64,000 bases of DNA from Dyadobacter sp. (GTDB lineage Bacteria; Bacteroidota; Bacteroidia; Cytophagales; Spirosomataceae), in assembly GCF_017744695.1 (NCBI RefSeq), contig NZ_JAGIAS010000003.1:682001-746000 (forward strand), in the 5' to 3' direction. Below are positions 48,294 through 57,733 of the stretch, piece by piece. The position numbers were made by a program, and so were the translations under genes. The notes under the pieces are model-generated. The model saw only the letters and a list, made by a program, of their open reading frames with translations. It did not search any database and was not told where the DNA came from. Each line of letters starts with the position of its first letter. The stretch's first letter is position 1.

Positions 48294-50570
48294 ATGAAAA
48301 AACTCCTGTCCTGCCTTTTTACCGTTATTGCCTCACTGCAATTATCCTACGGGCAAGGTACCGCCAATCTGGTCGATTATGTAAACCCGCTGATGGGTAC
48401 GCAATCGAAATTCAGCTTGTCGGCCGGTAACACTTACCCGGCGATTGCCCTGCCGTGGGGAATGAACTTCTGGATGCCCCAAACCGGTAAAATGGGCGAC
48501 GGATGGGCTTACATGTATGACGCAGAGAAGATCCGGGGTTTCAAGCAAACCCACCAGCCCAGCCCCTGGATCAACGATTACGGCCAGTTCGCGATCATGC
48601 CGGTTACCGGCAAGCTAAAAATCGACGAAGAAAGCCGCGCCAGCTGGTTCTCACACAAAGCCGAGACTGCCAAGCCCCATTATTATAAGGTATATCTGGC
48701 GGATTACGACGTTACCACGGAAATCGCACCCACCGAACGTGCCGCGCAGTTCCGCATCACATTCCCGAAAGCGGATACCTCTTACGTACTTCTCGACGCA
48801 TTCGACAGGGGTTCCTACGTAAAAGTGCTTCCAAAAGAGCGCAAGATCATTGGTTATACTACCAAAAACAGTGGCGGCGTACCGGCGAACTTCAAGAACT
48901 ACTTTGTTTTGGTTTTTGATAAACCATTCACCTTCTCCTCCGCATTCCACGGCCAAACACTCGCAAAAGACACGCTGGAACTCAGCGCGGCGCACGTAGG
49001 TGCGGTAGTTGGTTTTAAAACAAAAAGAGGCGAGCAGGTAGGCATCAAAGTGGCCTCGTCGTTCATCAGCCCCGAGCAAGCCGAGTTGAACCTTCAGCGC
49101 GAACTGGGCAACGATTCTTTCGACGCTACCAAGGCGAAAGGCGAACAGGCATGGAACGCGGAGCTGTCGCGTATCAAAGTCGAAGGGGACAATATCGATC
49201 AGATCCGCACATTCTATTCCTGCCTCTACCGCGTACTGTTGTTCCCACGCAAGTTCTATGAAATGGATAAGGCCAACAAGGTCGTGCATTACAGCCCCTA
49301 CAATGGCGAAGTACGTCCGGGTTATATGTTTACCGACAATGGTTTCTGGGATACTTTCCGTGCGGTGTTCCCATTCTTCACACTCATGTACCCGACATTG
49401 AATGCGCATATCATGGAAGGCCTGGCCAATGCGTATGATGAGAGCGGCTTCCTGCCCGAATGGGCCAGCCCCGGACACCGCGACTGTATGATCGGCTCAA
49501 ACTCGGCTTCACTGATTGCCGATTCTTATATCAAGGGCATCCGTGGCTACGATATTAACAAACTGTATGAAGCTATTCTGAAAAATACGCAGAATGCTGG
49601 TCCCGTAAGTTCGGTAGGCCGTTTCGGACATGAGTATTATAATGAACTGGGTTATGTTCCTTATGATGTAAAAATCAATGAGAATGCCGCCCGGACCCTG
49701 GAATATGCTTACGCTGATTTCTGTATCGCGCAGCTGGCCAAAGAATTGAAAAAACCGCAAACAGAGGTAGATCTGTACCTGAAAAGAAGCCAGAACTACA
49801 AAAACCTGTTCGACCCGGAAACGAAATGGATGCGCGGCAAGAATAAGGATGGCAAGTTCCAGTCGCCATTCAACCCATTCAAATGGGGAGACGCATTTAC
49901 CGAAGGCAACAGCATTCACTACACCTGGTCGGTGTTCCAGGATGTGAAAGGATTGATCAACCTGGTAGGAGGCCGTGAAGCATTTGTGCAGAAACTGGAT
50001 ACCGTTTTCACATTGCCGCCGGTGTTCGACGACAGCTACTACGGCTTCCCTATCCACGAAATCCGCGAAATGCAGATTATGAACATGGGGAACTACGCAC
50101 ACGGTAACCAGCCGATCCAGCACATGATTTATCTGTACAACTACGCAGGTGCGCCCGACAAGGCACAATACTGGACGCGTCAGGTGATGAAGCGACTCTA
50201 TCAGGCGGCGCCGGACGGTTACTGCGGTGACGAAGATAATGGCCAGACCTCGGCCTGGTACGTTTTCTCTTCGCTAGGCTTCTACCCTGTCACGCCGGGC
50301 ACGACACAATACGTGATCGGCTCGCCGTTGTTCAAAAAGGCCACGTTGACCATGGAAGACGGTAAGAAATTCACGATCGAGGCGCCTGCGAGCAGCGAAA
50401 GCAACCTGTACATCCAGGGCGCGAAGCTGAATGGCAAATCTTATGATAAAACTTACCTCGAGCACAGCGACATTCAGAAAGGCGGAAGCGTACAATTCGA
50501 CCTGAGCGGCAAGCCTTCGAAAAGCTGGGGCACCAAACCGGAGGCAGCGCCTTTCTCGTTAACGAAGTAA
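48294..50570 (+). CDS. GH92 family glycoside hydrolase (alpha-mannosidase type)
   Basis: 758 residues with a signal peptide (MKKLLSCLFTVIASLQLSYGQ), so exported. GH92 enzymes are calcium-dependent exo-alpha-mannosidases. Hallmarks are YVNPLMGTQ near the mature start, FWDTFRAVFPFFTLMYP (about 350-366), LPEWASPGHRDCMIGSNSASLI (about 386-407) and the strongly conserved CGDEDNGQTSAWYVFSSLGFYPVTPGT (about 643-669). The full two-domain length is present. There is no SusCD pair beside it; it faces away from hslU and is followed by a palindromic element and a cytochrome c gene. Confidence 0.93.
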   Translation: MKKLLSCLFTVIASLQLSYGQGTANLVDYVNPLMGTQSKFSLSAGNTYPAIALPWGMNFWMPQTGKMGDGWAYMYDAEKIRGFKQTHQPSPWINDYGQFAIMPVTGKLKIDEESRASWFSHKAETAKPHYYKVYLADYDVTTEIAPTERAAQFRITFPKADTSYVLLDAFDRGSYVKVLPKERKIIGYTTKNSGGVPANFKNYFVLVFDKPFTFSSAFHGQTLAKDTLELSAAHVGAVVGFKTKRGEQVGIKVASSFISPEQAELNLQRELGNDSFDATKAKGEQAWNAELSRIKVEGDNIDQIRTFYSCLYRVLLFPRKFYEMDKANKVVHYSPYNGEVRPGYMFTDNGFWDTFRAVFPFFTLMYPTLNAHIMEGLANAYDESGFLPEWASPGHRDCMIGSNSASLIADSYIKGIRGYDINKLYEAILKNTQNAGPVSSVGRFGHEYYNELGYVPYDVKINENAARTLEYAYADFCIAQLAKELKKPQTEVDLYLKRSQNYKNLFDPETKWMRGKNKDGKFQSPFNPFKWGDAFTEGNSIHYTWSVFQDVKGLINLVGGREAFVQKLDTVFTLPPVFDDSYYGFPIHEIREMQIMNMGNYAHGNQPIQHMIYLYNYAGAPDKAQYWTRQVMKRLYQAAPDGYCGDEDNGQTSAWYVFSSLGFYPVTPGTTQYVIGSPLFKKATLTMEDGKKFTIEAPASSESNLYIQGAKLNGKSYDKTYLEHSDIQKGGSVQFDLSGKPSKSWGTKPEAAPFSLTK

Positions 50571-50573
50571 CAA

Positions 50574-50685
50574 TGGCGCGAAGCTCCTGCTTCGTGCCGA
50601 CTATTCGCAGGCCTCCGGCCGGTCTTACATACCCGACCGGCCAGAGGCCTGCGAATAGTGTATGCGAAGCAGGAGCTTCGCACCA
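50574..50685. repeat. 112-base nested palindromic element after the GH92 gene
   Basis: Outer arms TGGCGCGAAGCTCCTGCTTC (50574-50593) with its inverse at 50666-50685; inner arms of 25 bases (50600-50624 and 50635-50659: ACTATTCGCAGGCCT / AGGCCTGCGAATAGT) with one mismatch; 10-base centre. Each outer arm is itself a hairpin, CGAAGC-TCCT-GCTTCG and CGAAGC-AGGA-GCTTCG, so it can form one long stem or several small ones. It begins three bases after the GH92 stop. Looks like a small mobile or REP-type unit. Confidence 0.85.
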
Positions 50686-50715
50686 TTTAACCCACTATCT
50701 CAACCAAACATCACC

Positions 50716-51132
50716 ATGAAACTATTACTGACATTACTTTCCGCCACGATCTTCTGCGCCGCCATTGCACCCGACCAGGACGACGAGCTCGCAAAAAGCA
50801 TCGAGCGCGGCAAAATGATCTATTCCGAAAACTGTATTTCCTGCCATATGGGCACGGGTGAAGGCATTACAGCCACTTTTCCGCCGCTCGCCAAATCGGA
50901 TTACCTGATGAAAACACCCGAGAATGCGATCCAGGCGATCAAATTCGGACTGATCGGAAAAGTGACTGTGAATGGCGTATCCTATGACAATATGATGCCC
51001 GAGCCGGGTCTTGCCAATGAGCAGGTCGCCGATGTGATGAACTACATTATGAACTCATGGGGCAATTCGTCGGACAAGAAAATGATCACCGTGAAAATGG
51101 TGGCAGCCATAAAACCGGCCGAAGAAAAGTAA
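50716..51132 (+). CDS. Exported mono-haem cytochrome c
   Basis: 138 residues from ATG 50716, with a signal peptide (MKLLLTLLSATIFCAAIA). One haem site C40-I-S-C43-H44 (ENCISCHMG) and a probable axial Met in YDNMMPEPG with NEQVADVMNYIMNSW closing the class I fold. Electron carrier in the periplasm, partner unknown. In Bacteroidota such small cytochromes often accompany sugar-dehydrogenase or receptor genes; here its neighbours are GH92 and a TonB receptor but a terminator separates it from the latter. Confidence 0.9.
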   Translation: MKLLLTLLSATIFCAAIAPDQDDELAKSIERGKMIYSENCISCHMGTGEGITATFPPLAKSDYLMKTPENAIQAIKFGLIGKVTVNGVSYDNMMPEPGLANEQVADVMNYIMNSWGNSSDKKMITVKMVAAIKPAEEK

Positions 51133-51155
51133 CAACAACCATCGAAGCCAATTGC

Positions 51156-51191
51156 AGCCGCATTGTTCCAACGGACGGTGCGGCTTTTTTT
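51156..51191 (+). terminator. Intrinsic terminator after the cytochrome gene
   Basis: AGCCGCA (51156-51162) and TGCGGCT (51179-51185) followed by a run of seven T to 51191, 24 bases after the stop codon. Confidence 0.85.
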
Positions 51192-51253
51192 ATGGCTAAA
51201 ATTCCTATGTAACAGAGAGTTTACTACTATTTTAAATAAATCTAAATAAAACC

Positions 51254-51284
51254 TTGCCTCATAAGAATTCCCGACTGATATTTG
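51254..51284 (+). promoter_or_regulatory. Bacteroidota-type promoter of the TonB receptor gene
   Basis: TTG (51254-51256) and GATATTTG (51277-51284, one mismatch to TAnnTTTG) with 20 bases between, 34 bases before the start codon at 51319. Confidence 0.4.
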
Positions 51285-51318
51285 CGGCTCGTTAACTATT
51301 TAGTCCAATTTTAGATAA

Positions 51319-53694
51319 ATGAAAAGATTTTATATTTTCTTCCTATTCCTGCTGGCAAGTGTCTCCGCATTGGCGCAAAACGGCAGAATATCAGGACAGA
51401 TACTGAGCTCGGACGGGCAACCGGCTGAGCAGGTTTCAGTCGGAATTAAAGGAACTGCCCGCGGTGCCGTCTCGGACAATCAAGGAAAATTCACAATTGA
51501 AAGAATCAAACCCGGAACCCACACATTGCTCGTAAGCTTCGTCGGATTGGCTACCCAGGAAAAGGAAGTGGAAGTAGCGGCGGGCGAAACGGTGAGTGTT
51601 TCTTTCACCCTCTCCGAAAGTGCTAACGAATTGCAGGAAGTGATCGTCAAAAGTGGTACAACTTACAAGTCGGACCAGTTTTCTTCCAGCATGAAACTCC
51701 TTACACCGATACTGGAAACTCCTCAGAACGTGCAGGTTGTTACTTCAAAAGTATTGGCCGACCAGCAGGTGATCAGCATGAGCGATGGCTTGATCCGCAA
51801 CGTCAGCGGTGCAGTCCGCCTCGAACACTGGGGTGATATGTACGCTAACATCAGCATGCGCGGCTCTCAGATTCAGGCATTCCGCAATGGCTTCAACGTA
51901 GTGAATTCCTACTGGGGGCCATTGACCGAAGATATGAGCTTTGTCGATCACATCGAATTCGTGAAAGGTCCTGCCGGATTTATGCTTGCAAACGGCGACC
52001 CAAGCGGTTTGTATAACGTAGTGACCAAAAAACCGACCGGCCAGACCAAAGGCGAAGTTGGCTTCAATATAGGTAGCTTCGGCCTTTACCGCGCTACCCT
52101 CGACCTCGATGGTAAGCTCAGCAAGGACAGCAAGTTCCTGTACCGCCTCAATGTGGCTGCGCAAAACAAAGGTTCGTTCCGTGCCTATGAATACAACGAC
52201 CGTTACAGCATTGCCCCGGTAATCTCTTACCAAATCGACGAGAAAACGAAACTAACCGCTGAATACACACTCCAATACGCGAAAATGTCGAACGTGGGAT
52301 CGTTTTATGTGTTCTCACCCGAAGGTTACGCTACGCTCCCGCGTGATTTTACGACCATGCCTCCGGGCCTGGCCCCTACAAAAATTAAAGACCAGAGCGT
52401 TTTTGTGAATTTGCAGCACCAATTTAATCCTAACTGGAAACTGACGGCACAAGTAGGTTATTTCAACTATCAGCTGAATGGCGCCAGCATGTGGCCGGAT
52501 TCGGTGAAGGCGAATGGTCTTATTTACCGCAATGTCGGTCTCTGGGACGCGAAAAGCGAAATGACGCTTGGGCAGGTGTTTGTAAATGGTGATGTAAAAA
52601 CCGGCGCAGTGAGGCACCGCATTCTGGGAGGCATCGATGTGGGTAGCAAAAATTACTTCGCCGACTGGTCGCAATCCTATTCGCTGGATTCTGTGGGCGC
52701 TGAATTTGACCCCAAAAACCCTTATTATGGCACACCAGTAATGGGCTATCCGAAATTCGACCGTTCAATGGATCTTGAATCCCGCGCGGCGGCAGGTGGT
52801 GGTTTGCAGAATCAGGACTATACAGGCATTTACCTGCAAGATGAGCTGGGCTTCCTCGATAACCGAATCCGCCTGACACTAGCCGGTCGCTATACCTATG
52901 TAAAGCAATCGGAATACGGCGGCCCTAATAAAGAGGCCAAGCGGCTCACTCCCCGCATCGGATTAAGCATTTCACTCACTAAGAATACCTCGTTGTACGC
53001 CTTGTACGACCAGGCATTCATTCCGCAATCCGGCCGGTTAAAAAATGGTGGTTCGGTAAAACCTGTAACGGGTAATAACACCGAATTGGGTATTAAGCGC
53101 GACTGGGCAGAAGGCCGCTGGAACACGACACTTGCATTTTACCGCATTCTGAAAAACAACGAGCTGACAGGCGATCCTGATGCCCCGAACTCCGGACTTA
53201 GCATCGAATTGGGCCAGAAAAGAGCGCAAGGCATCGAGTTCGACCTCCGTGGTACCATCATCAACGGCCTGAATCTGACCGCCAACTACGCCTATACCAT
53301 TGCCGAAATCAGCAAGGTAGGCGAAGGCGTAAAAGATATGGCAGTAGGCGACCTGGTTCCCGGGTTTGCCAAACATACAACCAACGCCTGGTTGAGCTAC
53401 AAAGTACAACACGGTTCACTGAAAGGTAGCGGTATTTCGGGTGGCTTCACCTACCTGGCGGGCCGCGCTACAACCAACTGGTCTACAACCAACACCAGCC
53501 TGAACCAACCCGATTATTTCAAACTGGACGGGGGTGTGTTTTGGGAGAAAAATAACATCCGTTTGACAGCAAACGTGTTCAATATTCTGGACAAATACCT
53601 GTACAGCGGCGGCTACTACGACTTCCTGAAATCCTACTACTGGCAAGCCGATCCTCCAAGAAACTACCGTTTGAGCGTTACGTACAAGTTTTAA
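51319..53694 (+). CDS. TonB-dependent siderophore-type receptor
   Basis: 791 residues: signal peptide (to ALAQ), carboxypeptidase-like domain (RISGQILSSDGQPAEQVSV, about 23-105), plug domain (about 125-230, with LIRNVSGAVRLEHWGDMYANI and FVKGPAGFMLANGDPSGLYNVVTK) and a 22-strand barrel ending RNYRLSVTYKF. The plug motif GPAGFMLANGDPSGLYNVVTKKP is the ferric-siderophore receptor signature. Likely iron uptake and, by family knowledge, iron-repressed; no Fur box was identified. Followed by a strong terminator at 53720-53744. Confidence 0.92.
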   Translation: MKRFYIFFLFLLASVSALAQNGRISGQILSSDGQPAEQVSVGIKGTARGAVSDNQGKFTIERIKPGTHTLLVSFVGLATQEKEVEVAAGETVSVSFTLSESANELQEVIVKSGTTYKSDQFSSSMKLLTPILETPQNVQVVTSKVLADQQVISMSDGLIRNVSGAVRLEHWGDMYANISMRGSQIQAFRNGFNVVNSYWGPLTEDMSFVDHIEFVKGPAGFMLANGDPSGLYNVVTKKPTGQTKGEVGFNIGSFGLYRATLDLDGKLSKDSKFLYRLNVAAQNKGSFRAYEYNDRYSIAPVISYQIDEKTKLTAEYTLQYAKMSNVGSFYVFSPEGYATLPRDFTTMPPGLAPTKIKDQSVFVNLQHQFNPNWKLTAQVGYFNYQLNGASMWPDSVKANGLIYRNVGLWDAKSEMTLGQVFVNGDVKTGAVRHRILGGIDVGSKNYFADWSQSYSLDSVGAEFDPKNPYYGTPVMGYPKFDRSMDLESRAAAGGGLQNQDYTGIYLQDELGFLDNRIRLTLAGRYTYVKQSEYGGPNKEAKRLTPRIGLSISLTKNTSLYALYDQAFIPQSGRLKNGGSVKPVTGNNTELGIKRDWAEGRWNTTLAFYRILKNNELTGDPDAPNSGLSIELGQKRAQGIEFDLRGTIINGLNLTANYAYTIAEISKVGEGVKDMAVGDLVPGFAKHTTNAWLSYKVQHGSLKGSGISGGFTYLAGRATTNWSTTNTSLNQPDYFKLDGGVFWEKNNIRLTANVFNILDKYLYSGGYYDFLKSYYWQADPPRNYRLSVTYKF

Positions 53695-53719
53695 TAGGAT
53701 AGTTAGATCAACGCAAAGA

Positions 53720-53744
53720 GGCTTCCCATCGGGAGGCCTTTTTT
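53720..53744 (+). terminator. Intrinsic terminator after the siderophore receptor
   Basis: GGCTTCCC (53720-53727) with GGGAGGCC (53731-53738), three-base loop, six T following. Confidence 0.85.
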
Positions 53745-53758
53745 GTACCTCAAGCTGA

Positions 53759-55219
53759 TTACACTGCGTGGGCCATCATCAATTGAGCCCCTTTTCTGAA
53801 TTTCACGGCGAGTGCGTCGTATTGTTCATGAATGTCGTTATGGGACGCAAATGCTTGTCCTACTTGCGTAAAGGCAGTCAGTTCCGAAAACTCCTTCACC
53901 ACTCCCAGCGCCTTCAATCCCATCATGGCAGCCCCCACTGCCCCTGTTTCAACGGTTTCATTCAGTTTCACTGTTTTTCCAAATACGTCCGAAAGCATTT
54001 GCACCCAGGTAGCGCTGCGGGCAAAACCACCATTGGCATAAATTGTATCGATTTCCTGCATTTCCATGAGTATTTTGGCAATGCTGTAAAGGTTCAGCAA
54101 AATACCTTCCATGACCGCCCGCGCGAAATGCGCACGTGTATGCGTGATGTCCAACCCCGAAAAGCCGCCACGCACCGAGGAGCTCCAAAGCGGTGCGCGC
54201 TCGCCCAACAGGTATGGATAAAAAAGCAACCCCTCGGCGCCTGCCTTAACCCTCTCTGCTTCCTTGAAAACCGCATCGTACGATTCCTTGGGAAAGAAAG
54301 TGTTCATTAACCATTCAAAAATGACGGCTCCGTTGTTCGAGGGACCTCCTATGATATAGGTTTTTTCATCGAGCACATAACAGAATGTCTGCATGAGCGG
54401 ATCGGAGAAAGGTTTGGCAGCGCATATCCGTACGGCAGCACTGGTACCGATCGTGACGGCCATTGAACCGTGACGGATAGCACCGCTACCGAGGTTAGCC
54501 AGGCAACCATCGCTCGCACCCATGATCAGTGGCGTACCCTCGGGCAATTTTGCAGGATTATCGCCAGGTAGTCTTACAATATGATAGGGCGATACCGCCT
54601 CGGGTAGCTTTTCCGCTTTCAGCCCCAGCTTCTTCAATGTATACTCGTCCCATCGCAATTCACGGATATTGAACATCCCCGTAGCGGAAGCAATAGAGTA
54701 ATCCACTACAAATTCGCCCGTGAGCCTGTATACGATGTACTCCTTCACGCCCACGAACTTGCTCGTCTTCCGGTAAATATCCGGCGCATTCTCCTTCATC
54801 CAAAGCAGCTTGCACACAGGCGTCATCGCATGGATAGGCGTTCCATTGTTATGGTAGATTTTCTTACCTACTTGTGACGCCCGCAATTTAGTAGCCACAT
54901 CGGCACTACGGTTGTCTGCCCAGATAATAAGGTTGGTGAGTCGCTTTCCGTCCTTATCGAGCGCCAGCACGCCGTGCATGGCAGCGCTGAAACAGATCCC
55001 GACCGGGTCGCCATGGCCTTTACATTTCACGGTCACCTTTTTCAGCGTTTTGCAGGCAGCCTGGAAAATCTCCTCCGGATCCTGCTCACTCCACTCCGGC
55101 CGCGGATGCTGCATTTCGTAACTTTCACTATGCGAAGCGAGGATTGCTCCCGAAACGGTATCGAAGGCGACCGATTTGACGTTTGTTGTGCCGATATCAC
55201 AACCGATAATATAGGGCAT
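53759..55219 (-). CDS. FGGY-family carbohydrate kinase, gluconokinase-like
   Basis: 486 residues from ATG 55219 (MPYIIGCDIGTTNVKSVAFD), the nucleotide-binding start of the family. The sugar-binding and hinge parts are intact: FSAAMHGVLALDKDGKRL, IIWADNRSADVA, IMGASDGCLANLGSGAI, TIGTSAAVRI and the second FGGY signature GGFARSATWVQMLSDVFGK. The overall pattern is nearest to Bacteroidota gluconokinases, which would phosphorylate gluconate; xylulokinase is a less likely alternative. No 6-phosphogluconate dehydrogenase or gluconate transporter gene is adjacent. Downstream end is close to the terminator of the convergent receptor. Confidence 0.85.
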   Translation of the reverse strand: MPYIIGCDIGTTNVKSVAFDTVSGAILASHSESYEMQHPRPEWSEQDPEEIFQAACKTLKKVTVKCKGHGDPVGICFSAAMHGVLALDKDGKRLTNLIIWADNRSADVATKLRASQVGKKIYHNNGTPIHAMTPVCKLLWMKENAPDIYRKTSKFVGVKEYIVYRLTGEFVVDYSIASATGMFNIRELRWDEYTLKKLGLKAEKLPEAVSPYHIVRLPGDNPAKLPEGTPLIMGASDGCLANLGSGAIRHGSMAVTIGTSAAVRICAAKPFSDPLMQTFCYVLDEKTYIIGGPSNNGAVIFEWLMNTFFPKESYDAVFKEAERVKAGAEGLLFYPYLLGERAPLWSSSVRGGFSGLDITHTRAHFARAVMEGILLNLYSIAKILMEMQEIDTIYANGGFARSATWVQMLSDVFGKTVKLNETVETGAVGAAMMGLKALGVVKEFSELTAFTQVGQAFASHNDIHEQYDALAVKFRKGAQLMMAHAV

Positions 55220-55318
55220 TGGCAATTGTTTTAGAAGCAAAACCTGCATTCCCCCACGCGGGAAAGACGGTCAGTGATTACTAAAACAAAAGTATGGATT
55301 TTGGGATAACGAACAACC

Positions 55319-55687
55319 CTATAAAGCCGTAGCCATACGCTGCGTCCTTGTCGCCACTACGAAAGTCTGTACAAATTTCTCATCGCCGTCTGTCAGCTCG
55401 AAGGTGTATGTACCGTCTTTCATCACCGACAAATCGAAATTCTTATGGTAGCGCTTATAAACCAGTGTCTTCTCGACAAAAATAACGTTCTGCTCTTCAT
55501 CCCTGATCCTCACCAGCACGCGGTCGGTTTTAGGGTATTTGTAACTCAGCTCAAATTGCATCGGTTTTACCTGCATTACATAAAAATCTGCAAAATAGGC
55601 GTCAGGTTCGGCATTTGTTACCGTTTGGGCACGGGCAGCCAAGGCGCCGCATAAAAAAGCTAGTACGAAGGTGTAAAGGATTTTCAT
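55319..55687 (-). CDS. Small secreted beta-sandwich protein of unknown function
   Basis: 122 residues with a signal peptide (MKILYTFVLAFLCGALAARAQ). The rest is beta-rich: VLVRIRDEEQNVIFVEKTLVYKRYHKNFDLSVMKDGTYTFELTDGDEKFVQTFVV, a fold like a T9SS sorting domain but standing alone without the linked catalytic part. No T9SS Lys-rich end is present. Role unknown. First in its strand with a 387-base gap upstream. Confidence 0.7.
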   Translation of the reverse strand: MKILYTFVLAFLCGALAARAQTVTNAEPDAYFADFYVMQVKPMQFELSYKYPKTDRVLVRIRDEEQNVIFVEKTLVYKRYHKNFDLSVMKDGTYTFELTDGDEKFVQTFVVATRTQRMATAL

Positions 55688-56074
55688 AGGAGTGAGGTGC
55701 TAGGTTTATTAAAATATTTCTATTTCATCAAATCCTCAATTTGCAGAACATAATTTTGCAAATCCGTATCTCAAAAATACTTTACATCAAAATACCATTC
55801 AACTACCAAATACATAGATACTTGAAAGTTATTTAAATAGCCATTTCCATTCTTAGCAGGATACCACGAAACTACCCAGCGCTATGCACTTTGTTTAAAT
55901 AGTACAAATTATCTCTGATTCTCAGCAAATTGCGCCCCCGATCCAGTAATCCGCATTGCCACCGCGCACCAGAACAGATTTCTGAAACAGGACTAAAAAA
56001 TACAAGTGAATGCGAGAAACTTAACCCCGATTTATTATTTTCGCAGCATCGAAAGCTATTAATACATTCCGAAT
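55688..56074. other. 387-base non-coding gap between divergent genes
   Basis: AT-rich and without a believable ORF or RNA motif. It should carry promoters for the secreted protein (minus) and the small membrane protein (plus); a TATTTTCG box about 35 bases before the latter resembles the -7 element with one mismatch. Confidence 0.5.
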
Positions 56075-56260
56075 ATGTCTGAAACATCACATACCGAATC
56101 TACTCCGCTGCCAACCTTCGCTTACATCGCAGCGTTCATTATCCTTTTCATCATCCTGGCAGTATTTGGCGACCTGTTCGTATTCATCCTCGGAACCATC
56201 GGTCTGGTTGTGACTTTCGCAGCGTTTTACAAAGACAAGAGCCACGACGATCATCATTGA
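56075..56260 (+). CDS. Small two-helix membrane protein
   Basis: 61 residues. Residues about 14-32 (FAYIAAFIILFIILAVFG) and 33-50 (DLFVFILGTIGLVVTFAAFY) form two membrane helices or one helical hairpin, flanked by polar ends; the C-terminus is His/Asp-rich (KDKSHDDHH), possibly metal-binding. No family recognised. Nearest neighbour is the convergent phosphatase-like gene, whose stop lies 28 bases from its stop. Confidence 0.7.
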   Translation: MSETSHTESTPLPTFAYIAAFIILFIILAVFGDLFVFILGTIGLVVTFAAFYKDKSHDDHH

Positions 56261-56288
56261 CAACCGGCCCGCGAGGGCATGATCATAT

Positions 56289-57518
56289 TCAACGGACGGC
56301 CAGCTCGGGAAGGACATTAATCACCTCCCATTCGAGTTGGCCGTTCGCTTTGTTTACGATCCAGCTTTCTTCCATCACGCAGGTATCTTCCAGGTCGCGG
56401 TACTCGGCAACGAGCTTCTCATTTCGCAACAACAGCCTCACAAATCCATTATACCCCAGCGCACGGCCTTTAATTTCCTTCCTTACCCGCGTGTCGTAGT
56501 AATCGATTTTGGACAACTCCCCCGCATCAGGTGGCTTGATCTCCACCGGAAGCCCGCCATGCCCAATGCAGCGCCCGTAGGCCTGCGGCCCCTTGCCATT
56601 CCTCTCGAACCGGTACGCTACCAGGCGATGGTCGTGCCCCCAGATCCAGACAACCGGCCGTTGCGCGTCGCCCATGAGCTTCTGCAACTGCTCGCCGGGC
56701 CGGATATATTCCTCCCGGAATGCCGACATATATGGATGATGGCTTAAAAACACGATACCACGCGTATCGAGCGGGTCTCCGAGCTTTACCACGTCACGCA
56801 GCCAGGCTACCTGCTCTTTCCGCAAATGGCAATCCGGCGGTGAGAGGATTTCAAAAAACGGCCGTCCTACCGAGGTGTAACCCGTATCGATGCCTATAAT
56901 GCGCCAATAGTCGTTTTCCAGGCAGAAAAACCCGGCCTGCTGCGTCCTGCGCACGTCGCCCACCTGCGCATACATGGCGGGAAGCAGGTGCTGAAAGAAT
57001 GCATTACCATTGGAATACATTTCATGGTTTCCCGAAAGCGCCAGACTACCCGAAGCGCCGTAATACCAGGAGGCATAAGGGGCCGTAAAGTTCTCCTCCA
57101 CCTCTTTGGGCGTTCCTACAAAATAAATATCCCCCATATGCACGGTGTAATCCGGCGCATGACGCGCTACGAGGTTCGCAATGGCATCGGATTCGGCCGT
57201 ATCGCTGGCCCAATCCGAAAGCAATGCAATGCTGATTTCTTCCTTCGTTGCGATCGAAGACTGCAACGGGTAAATGCCCGTGTCGTCGTTCCGCGGGTAC
57301 GCCTGGTAAGGATGCCTTGCGCCAAACCGGCTGCGCAGGTAATGCCATGCAAAGCCTATCAGGTTGGTTTTGAAAAATTCGGAAATAACATTGGTCACCG
57401 ATGAGGTTTGCTCTACCCGCCTTTCATACAGTTCCAGCTGGGTTTTGGCATGGTTCTCCGCCTCGCTATGGCCGAGATTGAGGTACTTCTGCGCACGTTC
57501 TTCCGAAGTTCCGGGCAT
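56289..57518 (-). CDS. Purple-acid-phosphatase-like metallophosphoesterase
   Basis: 409 residues, no signal peptide. The calcineurin-like core (about 95-330) shows the purple acid phosphatase motif order: LLSDWASD (first Asp, in place of DxG), GDIYFVG (GDxxY, where the Tyr would give the violet iron ligand), SGNHEMYS (GNHE), FLSHHPYMS (xxxH) and WGHDHRLV (GHxH). The first motif has DWA instead of DWG or DxH. The N-terminal about 90 residues are helical and unassigned. Probably a cytoplasmic or peripheral phosphomonoesterase; substrate unknown. Confidence 0.85.
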   Translation of the reverse strand: MPGTSEERAQKYLNLGHSEAENHAKTQLELYERRVEQTSSVTNVISEFFKTNLIGFAWHYLRSRFGARHPYQAYPRNDDTGIYPLQSSIATKEEISIALLSDWASDTAESDAIANLVARHAPDYTVHMGDIYFVGTPKEVEENFTAPYASWYYGASGSLALSGNHEMYSNGNAFFQHLLPAMYAQVGDVRRTQQAGFFCLENDYWRIIGIDTGYTSVGRPFFEILSPPDCHLRKEQVAWLRDVVKLGDPLDTRGIVFLSHHPYMSAFREEYIRPGEQLQKLMGDAQRPVVWIWGHDHRLVAYRFERNGKGPQAYGRCIGHGGLPVEIKPPDAGELSKIDYYDTRVRKEIKGRALGYNGFVRLLLRNEKLVAEYRDLEDTCVMEESWIVNKANGQLEWEVINVLPELAVR

Positions 57519-57733
57519 AACGGTCCTTTGCGTAAATGGGTATGGATGGTAAATAAAATAATAACCCGTTTAACCTCCATGATGGCAGCAAGATTTTCTT
57601 GAAACGCAGCCCCTGCCAGATGTCACCTTTCGGCACATTACCGTTGCTTAAATAATTGACTCCCATGTTGACAATCGCATTCCTTACCGTTACCTTTCGC
57701 GAAAATTTATCAACCACCAAACACAAAAATCGA

